Source: Chitinophagaceae bacterium (GTDB taxonomy: Bacteria; Bacteroidota; Bacteroidia; Chitinophagales; Chitinophagaceae). Taken from it: 64,000 nt of DNA. The position numbers and the translations under genes were made by a program. Below are positions 51,992-61,360 of the stretch, piece after piece. Under the pieces are notes generated by a model. It searched no databases and had not been told where the DNA came from. It worked only from the letters and a program-made list of their open reading frames with translations. Within the stretch, counting starts at the first letter, position 1. The number at the start of each line of letters is the position of its first letter. The DNA is taken from assembly GCA_016786845.1 (NCBI GenBank), contig JAEUVB010000016.1:1-64000 (forward strand). Direction: 5' to 3'.

Positions 51992-53518
51992 ATGTCAAAA
52001 AAGACCCTCTTAATTATCATGGATGGATGGGGCCATGGACAGAAAAAATCGGCCGATGCCATTCAACATGCCCGCACGCCAAACGTTTCATCTTATTATC
52101 AAAAATATCCTCATACCGAACTCATCACTTGCGGTGAAGCAGTCGGTTTGCCTGATGGGCAAATGGGAAATAGTGAAGTGGGGCATTTAAATATCGGTGC
52201 CGGACGTATCGTCTATCAGGAATTGCAACGCATCAATGTGGCCATTCGAAGTGGCGAATTGAAACAAAATCCTGCCTTTCAGGAGATGTTGAAATACGCC
52301 CATGAACAAAATAAGACCCTGCATCTTATGGGATTGGTCAGTGATGGCGGTGTGCATGCCCATATCGACCACCTCAAAGCCATATGTGATCTTTGTCTGG
52401 AATATGGTTTGACCAAAATTGCCATTCATGCCTTTACCGATGGAAGAGATACGGACCCTAAAAGTGGATTGGGCTTTCTGACAGAACTTCAACAGCATAT
52501 TGCAGGAACTTCTGCATACATTGCTTCAGTGACCGGCCGTTATTATGCCATGGATCGGGATAAGCGTTGGGAAAGAGTAAAACTGGCCTATGACGCCATG
52601 GTACATGGGGCAGGAACCATGAGTTCCGATATTTTAGCCTCGATTCAGGAAGCCTATAACAAAGACATCACCGACGAATTTATGCCGCCAATGATAGCGG
52701 CAGACGAACATCAGCAGCCGAAAGCATGCATACAGGACGGTGATGCGGTATTCTGTTTCAATTTCCGGACCGACCGTTGCCGTGAAATTACAGAAGTATT
52801 GACCCAACAAGCTTTTCATGAGCAAAACATGCACCCATTAGACCTATATTATGTGACCCTTACCGAGTATGATAAAAAGTTCAGGAATGTCAAGGTGCTT
52901 TTCCGTAACGGTGATTTGAAAAATACACTAGGGGAAGTCCTGGAACAACAGGGCAAAACTCAAATCCGAATCGCAGAGACAGAAAAATACCCTCATGTGA
53001 CCTTCTTTTTTAGTGGTGGTAGAGAAAATGAGTTTAAAGGCGAAACGCGCATCCTCAGAAATTCGCCCAAGGATGTGCCCACTTATGATTTGAAACCCGA
53101 AATGAGTGCCCGTGAACTGACCGAGGCTATCTTGCCTGAAATTCGGAATCAAAGCGCTGATTTTATATGCCTCAATTTTGCCAATGCCGACATGGTGGGA
53201 CATACCGGTGTGTGGGATGCAGTGATTAAAGCTGTAGAGACCGTCGATGAATGTGTGGGACGCATTGTAGAAGAAGCCCTGCAACATGATTATACCATTT
53301 TTCTGACCGCAGACCATGGCAATAGCGATTATATGATCAATGAAGACGGAACACCCAATACGGCTCATACCCTGAACCCGGTGCCATTCTTCATTATTTC
53401 GAATGACTTCAAAGGTGAAATTAAAAAAGGGAAGCTGGGTGACCTGGCACCAACGATACTCACGGTAATGGGATTACCGGTACCGGCTGAAATGACGGGT
53501 GACATACTGATATCATAG
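51992..53518 (+). CDS. gpmI: 2,3-bisphosphoglycerate-independent phosphoglycerate mutase
   Basis: A 508-residue dimanganese enzyme of the alkaline phosphatase superfamily, full length. Motifs in order: LIIMDGWG (metal Asp), QMGNSEVGHLNIGAG with the phospho-Ser, HAFTDGRDTDPKSG, TGRYYAMDRDKRWER, NFRTDRCREI, NFANADMVGHTG and LTADHGNSDYM. It interconverts 3- and 2-phosphoglycerate in glycolysis. It is monocistronic and divergent from the nadC operon. Confidence 0.98.
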   Translation: MSKKTLLIIMDGWGHGQKKSADAIQHARTPNVSSYYQKYPHTELITCGEAVGLPDGQMGNSEVGHLNIGAGRIVYQELQRINVAIRSGELKQNPAFQEMLKYAHEQNKTLHLMGLVSDGGVHAHIDHLKAICDLCLEYGLTKIAIHAFTDGRDTDPKSGLGFLTELQQHIAGTSAYIASVTGRYYAMDRDKRWERVKLAYDAMVHGAGTMSSDILASIQEAYNKDITDEFMPPMIAADEHQQPKACIQDGDAVFCFNFRTDRCREITEVLTQQAFHEQNMHPLDLYYVTLTEYDKKFRNVKVLFRNGDLKNTLGEVLEQQGKTQIRIAETEKYPHVTFFFSGGRENEFKGETRILRNSPKDVPTYDLKPEMSARELTEAILPEIRNQSADFICLNFANADMVGHTGVWDAVIKAVETVDECVGRIVEEALQHDYTIFLTADHGNSDYMINEDGTPNTAHTLNPVPFFIISNDFKGEIKKGKLGDLAPTILTVMGLPVPAEMTGDILIS

Positions 53519-53582
53519 AGATGTTGATGATGCTACAATCATTATTGACTACATTTGAAATCTCTTTTTACTTGCTTTGCGA

Positions 53583-54089
53583 ATGATGTCGACATATCGC
53601 TTTTTAGTTGCACAGTCCATGCTGGGCCTATTCGCATGCTTATTGTTATTGGGATTTATCAATCATATTCAATTGGCCTTACATCAGCAAAGTCAATTAA
53701 CCCATAAACCAAAACAAAACCTAACATTACATTTTACACACGAAGAATGGGACGGGATTAAGAAATTTCATGATCGTGAGATCAGTATTCAGGGTCGGAT
53801 GTTTGATATTACTTATCAAAAAACAGATCAAAATGGCATCACCATTACCGGACATTTTGATACCAAAGAGGATCATCTTCGCAATGTGGCCCGGGCATTA
53901 CAAAAAGGACCTGCAAGCGAAAAAGGTTACTCCGGATTTTCATTTTTTCCCGCTTTTGTAGATTCATTTCCCTCAATCGATTTTCACCGGTCTGTCGCTT
54001 TAGCAAATAGGTCTTATAGGATATATCTAATCACCAAGGCATTTTATCATTCCGGCTCCGACTCTCCACCTCCCAAGGACCGGTGTTAG
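53583..54089 (+). CDS. Small membrane-anchored protein preceding a TonB receptor
   Basis: A 168-residue protein with one N-terminal membrane segment or uncleaved signal (FLVAQSMLGLFACLLLLGFI). The following domain (THEEWDGIKKF, REISIQGRMFDITYQK, GITITGHFDTKEDHL) fits a loosely defined Bacteroidota family found before TonB-dependent receptors of the metal-uptake type. The C-terminus is S-G-S-D-SPPPKDRC. A metal-linked accessory role is inference. Start choice: a TTG at 53577 lies inside a -7-like TTGCTTTG, so ATG 53583 (or 53586) is preferred. Confidence 0.7.
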   Translation: MMSTYRFLVAQSMLGLFACLLLLGFINHIQLALHQQSQLTHKPKQNLTLHFTHEEWDGIKKFHDREISIQGRMFDITYQKTDQNGITITGHFDTKEDHLRNVARALQKGPASEKGYSGFSFFPAFVDSFPSIDFHRSVALANRSYRIYLITKAFYHSGSDSPPPKDRC

Positions 54090-54194
54090 TATTTATTCAT
54101 TTTTAATGAAGTATCTCGTCTAACAGATACGCAATTTCAATACTGAACATCCGGTAATGGATGATTCGTTTTATTCAATCCTTTTATATTTTTT

Positions 54195-56411
54195 ATGAAA
54201 AAAATCTTACTTGCTGCATGCGCAGTATTTTCAATATTACATGTTCAGGCTCAGACAGAAGAACAAAAAGATTCGATCAAACAAGTTTCTCTCACTGAAG
54301 TCGTGATTGCCGGTAATAAATTTGCTGAAAAAAAGAAAAACATCGTTCAGAAAATCGATATTATCACAGCAAAAGAAATTCGAATGACTAATGCTCAAAC
54401 CGCTGCAGATGCATTGATCAATACCGGACAAGTCTTCGTCCAAAAAAGTCAGCAAGGCGGCGGAAGCCCTGTCCTCAGAGGCTTTGAAGCCAGCCGAATT
54501 CAGTTGAATGTGGATGGAATACGTTTTAATAATGCCATATCCCGTTCCGGACATATGCAAAATATTATTTCCGTAGACAATAATTCACTCGATCGCATTG
54601 AAGTGCTCAATGGCCCGGCATCCACCATTCATGGGAGTGATGCATTAGGTGGCGTAATTCTATTAAAAACCAAAGATCCTAAAATGGGTAAAACCAAGAA
54701 ATTTGAAGTCACCTCCGGCAATGCACTCTTGCGTTTTTCTACTGCCAACAGCGAAAAAACCGGTAGCCTGGGTATAGGATTTGGAAACAAACATTTTGCT
54801 TCTTTAACACAACTTACCTATTCTGATTTTGGTGACCTCGTACAAGGTAAAAATGGCGTCGACAGCATCATGAATCTTTGGAAAAAGAAATTCATTGTGG
54901 AACGTATTGACGGTCAGGATAGTATGGTGGTCAATCCGGATCCTTATAAACAAGTCGCTACAGGATATTCCCAATTTGACCTTTTGCAAAAATTCACAAT
55001 CGCCCATACGAACCATTATAAACATGGTTTCAATTTTCAGCTTTCCAATTCAAGTAATATACCACGCTATGATCGCCTCACGGAAACAAGCAACGGTATA
55101 CCCCGTAACGCTGAATGGTATTATGGGCCACAATTCCGAACACTTGCTGCTTATACTTTTAACGCAACTAATCTAAATGGGTTTTTCAATGATATCAATG
55201 CCACCATGAGTCATCAGTTTTGGAAGGAAAGCCGTCACAATCGAAGCTTTAAGAAAACTGCGCTGAATCATCGTACGGAAAAAGTGAATGTCACCGGTTT
55301 AAATTTTGCGTTGCGTCATAAAGATGATATGAACGAATTGACCCTGGGTGCAGATGCTCAATTGAACGATGTTAAGTCAACGGCATATAAAGAAGATATC
55401 ATCACTCAAGTTCAAGCGCCTATTGATACGCGATATCCGGATGGGAAAAACCGAATGAACTTGTATGGTGTTTTTGTGCAACATACACTGAAACTTGATG
55501 ATGGCAAAGTGGTCATCAATGATGGTGTACGTTTTAATTATACAACCCTCTATTCTACCCTCATAGATACTTCAATACAATTTCGATTACCGTATGATGA
55601 ATTGAGCCAACAAAATAAAGCCCTTACGGGTAATTTGGGAATAGCGTATATGCCTCAGGACGAGCTACGCCTTACGGCCAATATCTCCAGCGGTTATCGC
55701 TCCCCCAATATCGATGATATGGCTAAGGTATTTGAATCTGTGAGTGGACATAGGTTAATGGTTCCCAATGTAGACCTTAAACCTGAAATCACTAAAAATG
55801 CCGATATCGGTATTCAGTATAATGATGGGGTAGTGGACATCAATGCTTATGGATTCTATACTCATTTCACCAATGCCATAGTATCCGATCGATTTACTTA
55901 CAACGGACAAGATTCAGTCCTTTATGAAGGTAACCTTACCCCCGTCTTTGCCAGTCAGAATAAAGCAACTGCTTTTATTTATGGTGGTGGCTTCAACGTG
56001 ATATTCCGACCACAGGTCCATCTTTCACTCTCGGGATCGATCAACTATACTTATGGTCGCTTCAACAATGATACCGTACTGGTACCGTTAGATCACATTC
56101 CTCCTGTGACGGGTCGTTTGGGCATTAAGTATGAAACTAAAAAATGGTATACTGAACTATATAGTTTGTACAATACCCGTAAACGGCTGTATGATTACAA
56201 TCCGAATGGAGAAGACAATTTACAGTACAGTACACCGAACGGAACGCCCGGATGGTATACGGTCAACTTTCGTGCAGGGGTCACAGTGGCTAAATACGTT
56301 CAACTCCAAGCAGGTGTTGAAAATATCCTCGATCGAAATTATCGTTACTTTGCTTCCGGTATGAGTGCAGCCGGACGCAATTTTATTGTGGCTATGCGTT
56401 TTAATTATTAG
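54195..56411 (+). CDS. TonB-dependent outer membrane receptor
   Basis: A 738-residue receptor. Signal peptide (MKKILLAACAVFSILHVQA, then Q). TonB box-like region VSLTEVVIAGNKFAEKKK (about 29-46). Plug domain (about 50-170) with MTNAQTAADALINTGQVFVQKS, GGSPVLRGFEASRIQLNVDG and LNGPASTIHGSDALGGVI. The C-terminal 22-strand barrel ends in Tyr (FIVAMRFNY). It has no N-terminal carboxypeptidase-like domain and is not followed by a SusD, so it is not of the SusC type; metal chelate, heme or cobalamin are likely ligands, the first being favoured by the small gene upstream. Terminator at 56514-56547. Confidence 0.93.
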   Translation: MKKILLAACAVFSILHVQAQTEEQKDSIKQVSLTEVVIAGNKFAEKKKNIVQKIDIITAKEIRMTNAQTAADALINTGQVFVQKSQQGGGSPVLRGFEASRIQLNVDGIRFNNAISRSGHMQNIISVDNNSLDRIEVLNGPASTIHGSDALGGVILLKTKDPKMGKTKKFEVTSGNALLRFSTANSEKTGSLGIGFGNKHFASLTQLTYSDFGDLVQGKNGVDSIMNLWKKKFIVERIDGQDSMVVNPDPYKQVATGYSQFDLLQKFTIAHTNHYKHGFNFQLSNSSNIPRYDRLTETSNGIPRNAEWYYGPQFRTLAAYTFNATNLNGFFNDINATMSHQFWKESRHNRSFKKTALNHRTEKVNVTGLNFALRHKDDMNELTLGADAQLNDVKSTAYKEDIITQVQAPIDTRYPDGKNRMNLYGVFVQHTLKLDDGKVVINDGVRFNYTTLYSTLIDTSIQFRLPYDELSQQNKALTGNLGIAYMPQDELRLTANISSGYRSPNIDDMAKVFESVSGHRLMVPNVDLKPEITKNADIGIQYNDGVVDINAYGFYTHFTNAIVSDRFTYNGQDSVLYEGNLTPVFASQNKATAFIYGGGFNVIFRPQVHLSLSGSINYTYGRFNNDTVLVPLDHIPPVTGRLGIKYETKKWYTELYSLYNTRKRLYDYNPNGEDNLQYSTPNGTPGWYTVNFRAGVTVAKYVQLQAGVENILDRNYRYFASGMSAAGRNFIVAMRFNY

Positions 56412-56513
56412 AAAAATCAAGGCGACAAAGGAGTCTTAGATTTTTCAATCCCGACGCGAAGCTGTCGGTGGGGCTTGCCCCGTGACTAGCTAACCCGTAT
56501 TTTTTGTTTAATA

Positions 56514-56547
56514 GAAAAGCTGCTTCCTTGTGGAGCAGTTTTTTTAT
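56514..56547 (+). terminator. Terminator after the TonB receptor gene
   Basis: A stem of CTGCT-(T)-CC with GG-AGCAG around a TTGT loop, then a run of seven T residues. A small GGGGC-TT-GCCCC hairpin (56470-56481) precedes it. Confidence 0.75.
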
Positions 56548-56578
56548 TTAAATCGATGATAACATATGACTCTACCTC

Positions 56579-56586
56579 TATATTTG
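56579..56586 (+). promoter_or_regulatory. -7 promoter element of the family 3 hydrolase gene
   Basis: TATATTTG, a perfect TAnnTTTG, 16 nt before the ATG at 56603. Confidence 0.55.
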
Positions 56587-56602
56587 TGCCTCATCCTTTC
56601 CC

Positions 56603-57694
56603 ATGATTAATCGTTTCCGTTCCTTCCTGTGGTTTCTTTCATTGATACCTTTATACGCCCAAGCAGACAGCCTCGACATCAAAATCGGGCAAATGCTTAT
56701 TGTGGGAATGCAGGGAACTTCAGTCAATGAATCTTCCTCCATTATTCAGGATATTCGATCCGGTATTGTCGGCAATGTGTTGTTGTTTGAATACAACCTC
56801 AATCCGACCAACACTGAAAAAAATCTGAACATACTTACACAAAAGCTCCAAGCCGCTGCCGGCATCCCACTCTTCATCAGTATTGATCAGGAAGGGGGGC
56901 AAGTGAACCGACTTAAAACAAAATATGGTTTCGAGGCCATGCCTTCTGCCAAAAGTGTAAGCGACAAAAAAGATACAGCCTATACCCGAAGCATAGCGCA
57001 TACCATCGCGAAAGCCATACAACGTTGTGGCATCAATCTCAATTTCGCACCCGTTGTGGATGTCTATAATCCACTATGTCCGGTATTAGGTAAGCGAAAC
57101 CGCTGCTTTTCGTCGGACCCTGATATCATCACTGAAATGGCTTCTGTCTATATCCATGAACACCATCAGGCCGGTATATTCACCGCCCTCAAACATTTTC
57201 CGGGCCATGGCAATAGTCTTAGCGACTCCCACCTTGGATTGACCGATGTGAGTCGGGTTTGGAAAAATGAGGAGCTTGATCCTTATCGAAATCTCATTCA
57301 TGACAGCTTAGTGGACCTGATCATGAGTGCACATATCATCAATCGAAAATTGGATTATGATGCGCTTCCCGCCACCCTATCTAAAAAAATAATTACCGAT
57401 TTATTACGCGGCGAATTAAACTACCAAGGTGTGGTGGTGAGCGATGATATGCAAATGCATGCGATCAGCAGTTACTATGGCCTCGAAGAAAGTGTTCGTC
57501 TCGCTATTACGGCGGGTGTGGATATGCTGATCTTCAGTAACAATATCAAGGGAGCCTCGCAATATGCCCCTGAAAATATTCATCGGGTGATTAAAACCTT
57601 AGTCCTAAACGGCAGCATTCCACCTGCACGCATCGATGAAAGCTTTAGGCGAATCATGATCTTAAAACAGAAACTATCTGACAGGTCAAAATAG
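56603..57694 (+). CDS. Glycoside hydrolase family 3 beta-N-acetylhexosaminidase (NagZ-like)
   Basis: A 363-residue GH3 TIM-barrel enzyme with a signal peptide (FLWFLSLIPLYAQA). Motifs: SIDQEGGQVNRL, NLNFAPVVDVYNP, the NagZ catalytic loop KHFPGHGNSLSDSHLGL with the Asp/His dyad, IMSAHI, and VVSDDMQMHAI with the nucleophile Asp. It lacks the second GH3 domain, as NagZ does. Secretion distinguishes it from the cytoplasmic NagZ of enterobacteria; in Bacteroidota, exported versions remove GlcNAc from peptidoglycan or glycans. It converges on the BNR-type gene with a 15-bp gap. Confidence 0.9.
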   Translation: MINRFRSFLWFLSLIPLYAQADSLDIKIGQMLIVGMQGTSVNESSSIIQDIRSGIVGNVLLFEYNLNPTNTEKNLNILTQKLQAAAGIPLFISIDQEGGQVNRLKTKYGFEAMPSAKSVSDKKDTAYTRSIAHTIAKAIQRCGINLNFAPVVDVYNPLCPVLGKRNRCFSSDPDIITEMASVYIHEHHQAGIFTALKHFPGHGNSLSDSHLGLTDVSRVWKNEELDPYRNLIHDSLVDLIMSAHIINRKLDYDALPATLSKKIITDLLRGELNYQGVVVSDDMQMHAISSYYGLEESVRLAITAGVDMLIFSNNIKGASQYAPENIHRVIKTLVLNGSIPPARIDESFRRIMILKQKLSDRSK

Positions 57695-57709
57695 GATAAA
57701 CACTTGCGT

Positions 57710-59485
57710 TTAATCTTTATGAATCATTCTTGTGAACACAAAACCATCCTCACTTTCAATATTAAGGATATAATTTCCCGCGGCGACAGAATGAATTGGG
57801 ATTTGTATCGTTGAGGTCCCCATAGAGATTTTGGATGATTGCTGCTGAACGATACTTCCGTCCATTGTTGTTATCGAGAGTTTGAGGTTATTAGGCTCAG
57901 TACTTTTGAAAGTCAAATTCAGCTGATCTGTGGTCGGTACAGGGTAATATTTTTCCAGAATAAAAGAACTATTCACCGGGGTTACTTCGGATACACCGGT
58001 TGACCATTCATGGGTCACAGACACATACATTTTCGGGCCCGAAGTATCTCTGCCGTCCGACCAGATTTGATAGACATTGGTTTGGTTTCTCACTGCGCTG
58101 AAATATTCGCCAAACCGCTTACCCAAATTACTGGTATCGGCAAAGTAGGTCGACTGGGTCGACACTTTTCGGGAAGGAAGCCAGCTTGTACCCTGATTAT
58201 TCGATGTGATCATATAATAGTCGGATACTTTATTGAAATCAATGGCATAGCCTCCAATAGAAATTTTATTCTTGTATGCGCATATGGTAGGCATCAGCAC
58301 TTTAATTCCGGGTAAAAATTTAGAAGACAATAAAATGGGTGGACTCCAATTCGTACCTCCATCGGTAGATCTTGAATAATATGAGTCGTAATTCACATTG
58401 GGGTTAACCGGAAAATCACTCCATACCACATGCAAATTGTTTGACCCGTCGATACACAAATTGACCGCACTATTTTCATAATTATGAATAAACCCGTTGC
58501 CTTGTGCGCCCATCAGGTTAGTGCCGATTCCGATGACGTGTGGCGTTGAGAAATTATTTCCTCCATCTGTAGAGACCGCATGCAAGACCCTTTGTGAATC
58601 AATATCGATAAAGGTAACATGTAGCTTACCATTGCTGTCTACGGCTACATTACCAAATTGAGCAGCGCCACTAAAAACTTGCTTTTTCGCAGCATTAAAC
58701 CCGGTGGACGAGATGACTTTCTTTTTCACGAATATGCCGTTCAATCCGCTTGCTTCCGATATATTGGGATGGTATACGAAAGAACTATAGAGCGAATTTT
58801 CATTGATCCCATTCGATTGATCCACAGCCAACCAAGGTCGTTCATAATATCCTTCGGAGTTGGCAAAGGCAATATATGTTGTACTATCGATGACCGAACG
58901 GCCTATAAAACGATCAGGACCTGTCGCGATATTCCAACTGATACCATCATCGATCGAATGGGCCAGATACATACAGGCATGAATGGTGTCTAATGATGTG
59001 ATGTTAGATGCCATATAGGTCCATGAAAAATAAAGTTTGCCGTCTTTATCATAGGCAAATACCGGATTACCGCCTCCCCTTAACACACCGCCCGGAAAAT
59101 CATCTTGTAAATAGGTCAGTGCATCAAAAGCGCTTTGGGTCCATGTTTGCCCGCCATTGTCTGTTGTAAATACAGGAAAGCTTAGTCCTGCAGCTGATCG
59201 TTCGGCATAACATAAAACGAGCTTATTGCTATCCGTAGGATTCATGGCAATAAAAGCTTCCCCTTCTTCAATGGTTTTCAATGTATTCACACTCACCTTC
59301 AAATCGGCTGCCCGGGATTTTTGTGGATTTGTTTTCATTTCCCGGTTCACACGAATGACATCATCTATTTTGACCGGGTTTCGCCCTATAGCATTTTTTA
59401 CATCCGGCAATTGATGCAATGAAGATTGAGCTCCTGCAATGTGCAGGAAAAACAAATTGATCAGGAACACAAGGCTCTGCTTCAT
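57710..59485 (-). CDS. T9SS-secreted protein with BNR/sialidase-fold propeller
   Basis: A 591-residue exported protein. Signal peptide MKQSLVFLINLFFLHIAGA, then Q. The mature protein is a beta-propeller with several Asp-box-like repeats (TDNGGQTWTQSAF, SIDDGISWN, STDGGNNFS, STDGGTNWSPP, SNNQGTSWLPS), as in exo-alpha-sialidase-fold proteins. The last 80 residues form a T9SS type A sorting domain (YYPVPTTDQLNLTF, VAAGNYILNIESEDG). Sialidase activity cannot be claimed: the arginine triad is not identifiable by eye. A frame open to 59527 is rejected because a perfect -7 element (59507-59500) lies between the two possible starts. Confidence 0.85.
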   Translation of the reverse strand: MKQSLVFLINLFFLHIAGAQSSLHQLPDVKNAIGRNPVKIDDVIRVNREMKTNPQKSRAADLKVSVNTLKTIEEGEAFIAMNPTDSNKLVLCYAERSAAGLSFPVFTTDNGGQTWTQSAFDALTYLQDDFPGGVLRGGGNPVFAYDKDGKLYFSWTYMASNITSLDTIHACMYLAHSIDDGISWNIATGPDRFIGRSVIDSTTYIAFANSEGYYERPWLAVDQSNGINENSLYSSFVYHPNISEASGLNGIFVKKKVISSTGFNAAKKQVFSGAAQFGNVAVDSNGKLHVTFIDIDSQRVLHAVSTDGGNNFSTPHVIGIGTNLMGAQGNGFIHNYENSAVNLCIDGSNNLHVVWSDFPVNPNVNYDSYYSRSTDGGTNWSPPILLSSKFLPGIKVLMPTICAYKNKISIGGYAIDFNKVSDYYMITSNNQGTSWLPSRKVSTQSTYFADTSNLGKRFGEYFSAVRNQTNVYQIWSDGRDTSGPKMYVSVTHEWSTGVSEVTPVNSSFILEKYYPVPTTDQLNLTFKSTEPNNLKLSITTMDGSIVQQQSSKISMGTSTIQIPIHSVAAGNYILNIESEDGFVFTRMIHKD

Positions 59486-59499
59486 TTTCAAACTTTCGG

Positions 59500-59507
59500 C
59501 AAATGTA
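59500..59507 (-). promoter_or_regulatory. -7 promoter element of the BNR/T9SS gene
   Basis: The minus strand reads TACATTTG, a perfect TAnnTTTG, 14 nt before ATG 59485 and just after the rnhB stop. Confidence 0.6.
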
Positions 59508-59523
59508 AGGCGATTCTGAAGCA

Positions 59524-60132
59524 TCATGGTTTTGAAAATGTGAATTCTGGCTGCAAGGGCAGGCAGGTAAAAGTTTTACGATGGTGCTCGGTCATCCCAT
59601 ACAAACGGATACCTTCCCGATGCTTACGGGTAGGATAGCCTTTGTTTTGATTCCATGCATAATTAGGATATTGCAAATGAAGGGATTGCATATACTCATC
59701 TCGATAAGTTTTAGCCAAAATACTTGCTGCTGCTATAGAGGCATATTTACCGTCGCCTTTAATAATGCATTGATGCGGAATGTTTCGATAAGGTGTAAAT
59801 CGGTTTCCATCAATCAGCAAACTTTCCGGTTTCATTTTTAATTGATCCAAAGCTTGATGCATGGCCAAAAATGAGGCCTTCAAAATATTGATGCGGTCTA
59901 TTTCTTCCGGACTCACACATGATACGGCATAAGCCAGAGCCTCTCTTTCTATCATAGGCCGCAGAATTTCACGCGCGGGTTCAGTGAGTTTCTTTGAATC
60001 ATTCAATAGTGGATGAAAAAAGTCGGAGGGCAAAATCACCGCCGCAGCAAAGACCGGACCGGCAAGGCATCCGCGACCTGCCTCGTCACAACCGGCTTCT
60101 ATTCGGTTGGCTTCAAAGCAGGATAGCAACAT
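59524..60132 (-). CDS. rnhB: Ribonuclease HII
   Basis: A 202-residue enzyme of usual length. The catalytic residues are visible in [15 protein letters not shown] (Asp-Glu), SLLIDGNRF (Asp) and the YRDEYM segment (Asp). [21 protein letters not shown] is the family signature. It removes ribonucleotides from DNA and RNA primers. The gene is divergent from the heme A synthase gene. Confidence 0.97.
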   Translation of the reverse strand: MLLSCFEANRIEAGCDEAGRGCLAGPVFAAAVILPSDFFHPLLNDSKKLTEPAREILRPMIEREALAYAVSCVSPEEIDRINILKASFLAMHQALDQLKMKPESLLIDGNRFTPYRNIPHQCIIKGDGKYASIAAASILAKTYRDEYMQSLHLQYPNYAWNQNKGYPTRKHREGIRLYGMTEHHRKTFTCLPLQPEFTFSKP

Positions 60133-60190
60133 AGATCATTTTTAAGGATAAGATATCAACAAAAATAAGTTTCAAAACCTATCCCTGTAT

Positions 60191-60198
60191 TAGATTTG
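60191..60198 (+). promoter_or_regulatory. -7 promoter element of the heme A synthase gene
   Basis: TAGATTTG, a perfect TAnnTTTG, 6 nt before ATG 60205. It contains the TTG of a longer reading frame, which argues against that start. Confidence 0.65.
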
Positions 60199-60204
60199 CG
60201 GCAC

Positions 60205-61257
60205 ATGGCGGAAAAAAACAGACAGATTATCGGGCTATGGTTGCTCCTGGGTGTGGCCATGCTCATCATACAAGTACTGTTGGGCGGCATTACCAGACTT
60301 ACAGGATCCGGACTTTCAATTACCGAATGGAAGCCTATATTAGGTGCTCTTCCTCCAATGAATGAACAGGATTGGCAAACTAGTTTTCAGAAATATCAGC
60401 AAATTGCCCAATTCAAATACCTTAATCAAGACTTTAGCATGTCTGATTTTAAGTTCATTTATTTCTGGGAATGGATGCATCGAAATTGGGCTCGACTGAT
60501 CAGTGTGGTTTTCCTCATTCCTTTTGCCTGGTTTTTATATAAACGCATGATCAGTCGGGATATGGTTCCGAAACTCATCGGTTTATTTTTATTGGGTATC
60601 GCTCAAGGACTCATCGGGTGGATTATGGTGGCCAGCGGACTCAATGATGAAAATCTTTATGTAAGTCATATTCGTTTAGCCATTCATTTCATATCTGCAT
60701 TGGTTTTGATTGGTTTCAACTTATGGTTTGCGCTATCCTTGATGATCAAAGATGAAGACCGTGTTCAACATCACTCGCTTCGGACCTTGACCATCGCCGT
60801 GATTGTGATCTTGGGCATACAGCTGACCTATGGCGCATTTATGGCCGGACTCAAAGCCGCCAATATTGCACCCACCTGGCCACGCATTAATGGAGATTTT
60901 CTGCCGGCAGCCGTTTTTTCATCTAATCCGGTTCAACATCCTATTAGTATTCATTTTATCCATCGAAGTTTAGCTTCCATATTGTTGATCCTTATCGTTT
61001 GGCTCAGTGTCAAGTCCTATCGTCTGACCGGTGTAACCTCTTTATTCCGAAAAATGGCTCTGTTTCCTTCCATTCTGGGCTTACTCCAAGTAACGCTGGG
61101 TATTTTAAGTGTTTTAAACGCCATGCACCCAACCCGAAACGGTTTTGGATTATTTGAGTGGATGGCCCAGTTGCACCAAATTGTAGCTATGCTGCTCTTG
61201 TTGAGCCTGATTACACTGCTCTATTTTTATAGAAAATCCGCTTTGAAGGCAAAATAA
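60205..61257 (+). CDS. ctaA: Heme A synthase (CtaA/COX15 family)
   Basis: A 350-residue membrane protein with eight predicted helices. Conserved marks: GGITRLTGSGLSITEWKP near the N-terminus, heme-ligand His in EWMHRNWAR, HIRLAIHF, HFIHRSLAS and QLHQIVAM, and the GAFMAGLKAANIAPTWPRI loop. It belongs to the COX15-like type of about 350 residues and oxidises heme O to heme A for terminal oxidases. Other cta/cox genes are not in the window. A TTG nine bases upstream is part of the promoter and is rejected as start. Confidence 0.93.
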   Translation: MAEKNRQIIGLWLLLGVAMLIIQVLLGGITRLTGSGLSITEWKPILGALPPMNEQDWQTSFQKYQQIAQFKYLNQDFSMSDFKFIYFWEWMHRNWARLISVVFLIPFAWFLYKRMISRDMVPKLIGLFLLGIAQGLIGWIMVASGLNDENLYVSHIRLAIHFISALVLIGFNLWFALSLMIKDEDRVQHHSLRTLTIAVIVILGIQLTYGAFMAGLKAANIAPTWPRINGDFLPAAVFSSNPVQHPISIHFIHRSLASILLILIVWLSVKSYRLTGVTSLFRKMALFPSILGLLQVTLGILSVLNAMHPTRNGFGLFEWMAQLHQIVAMLLLLSLITLLYFYRKSALKAK

Positions 61258-61360
61258 GCGCCACACCACTCAACCAAAAGGCGGAATTGTGCGTCTTTTT
61301 AAGAGTTTATACACATTATTTTATAAAAAATTGTAAATTAGCCCTTTAAATAAATATCAG

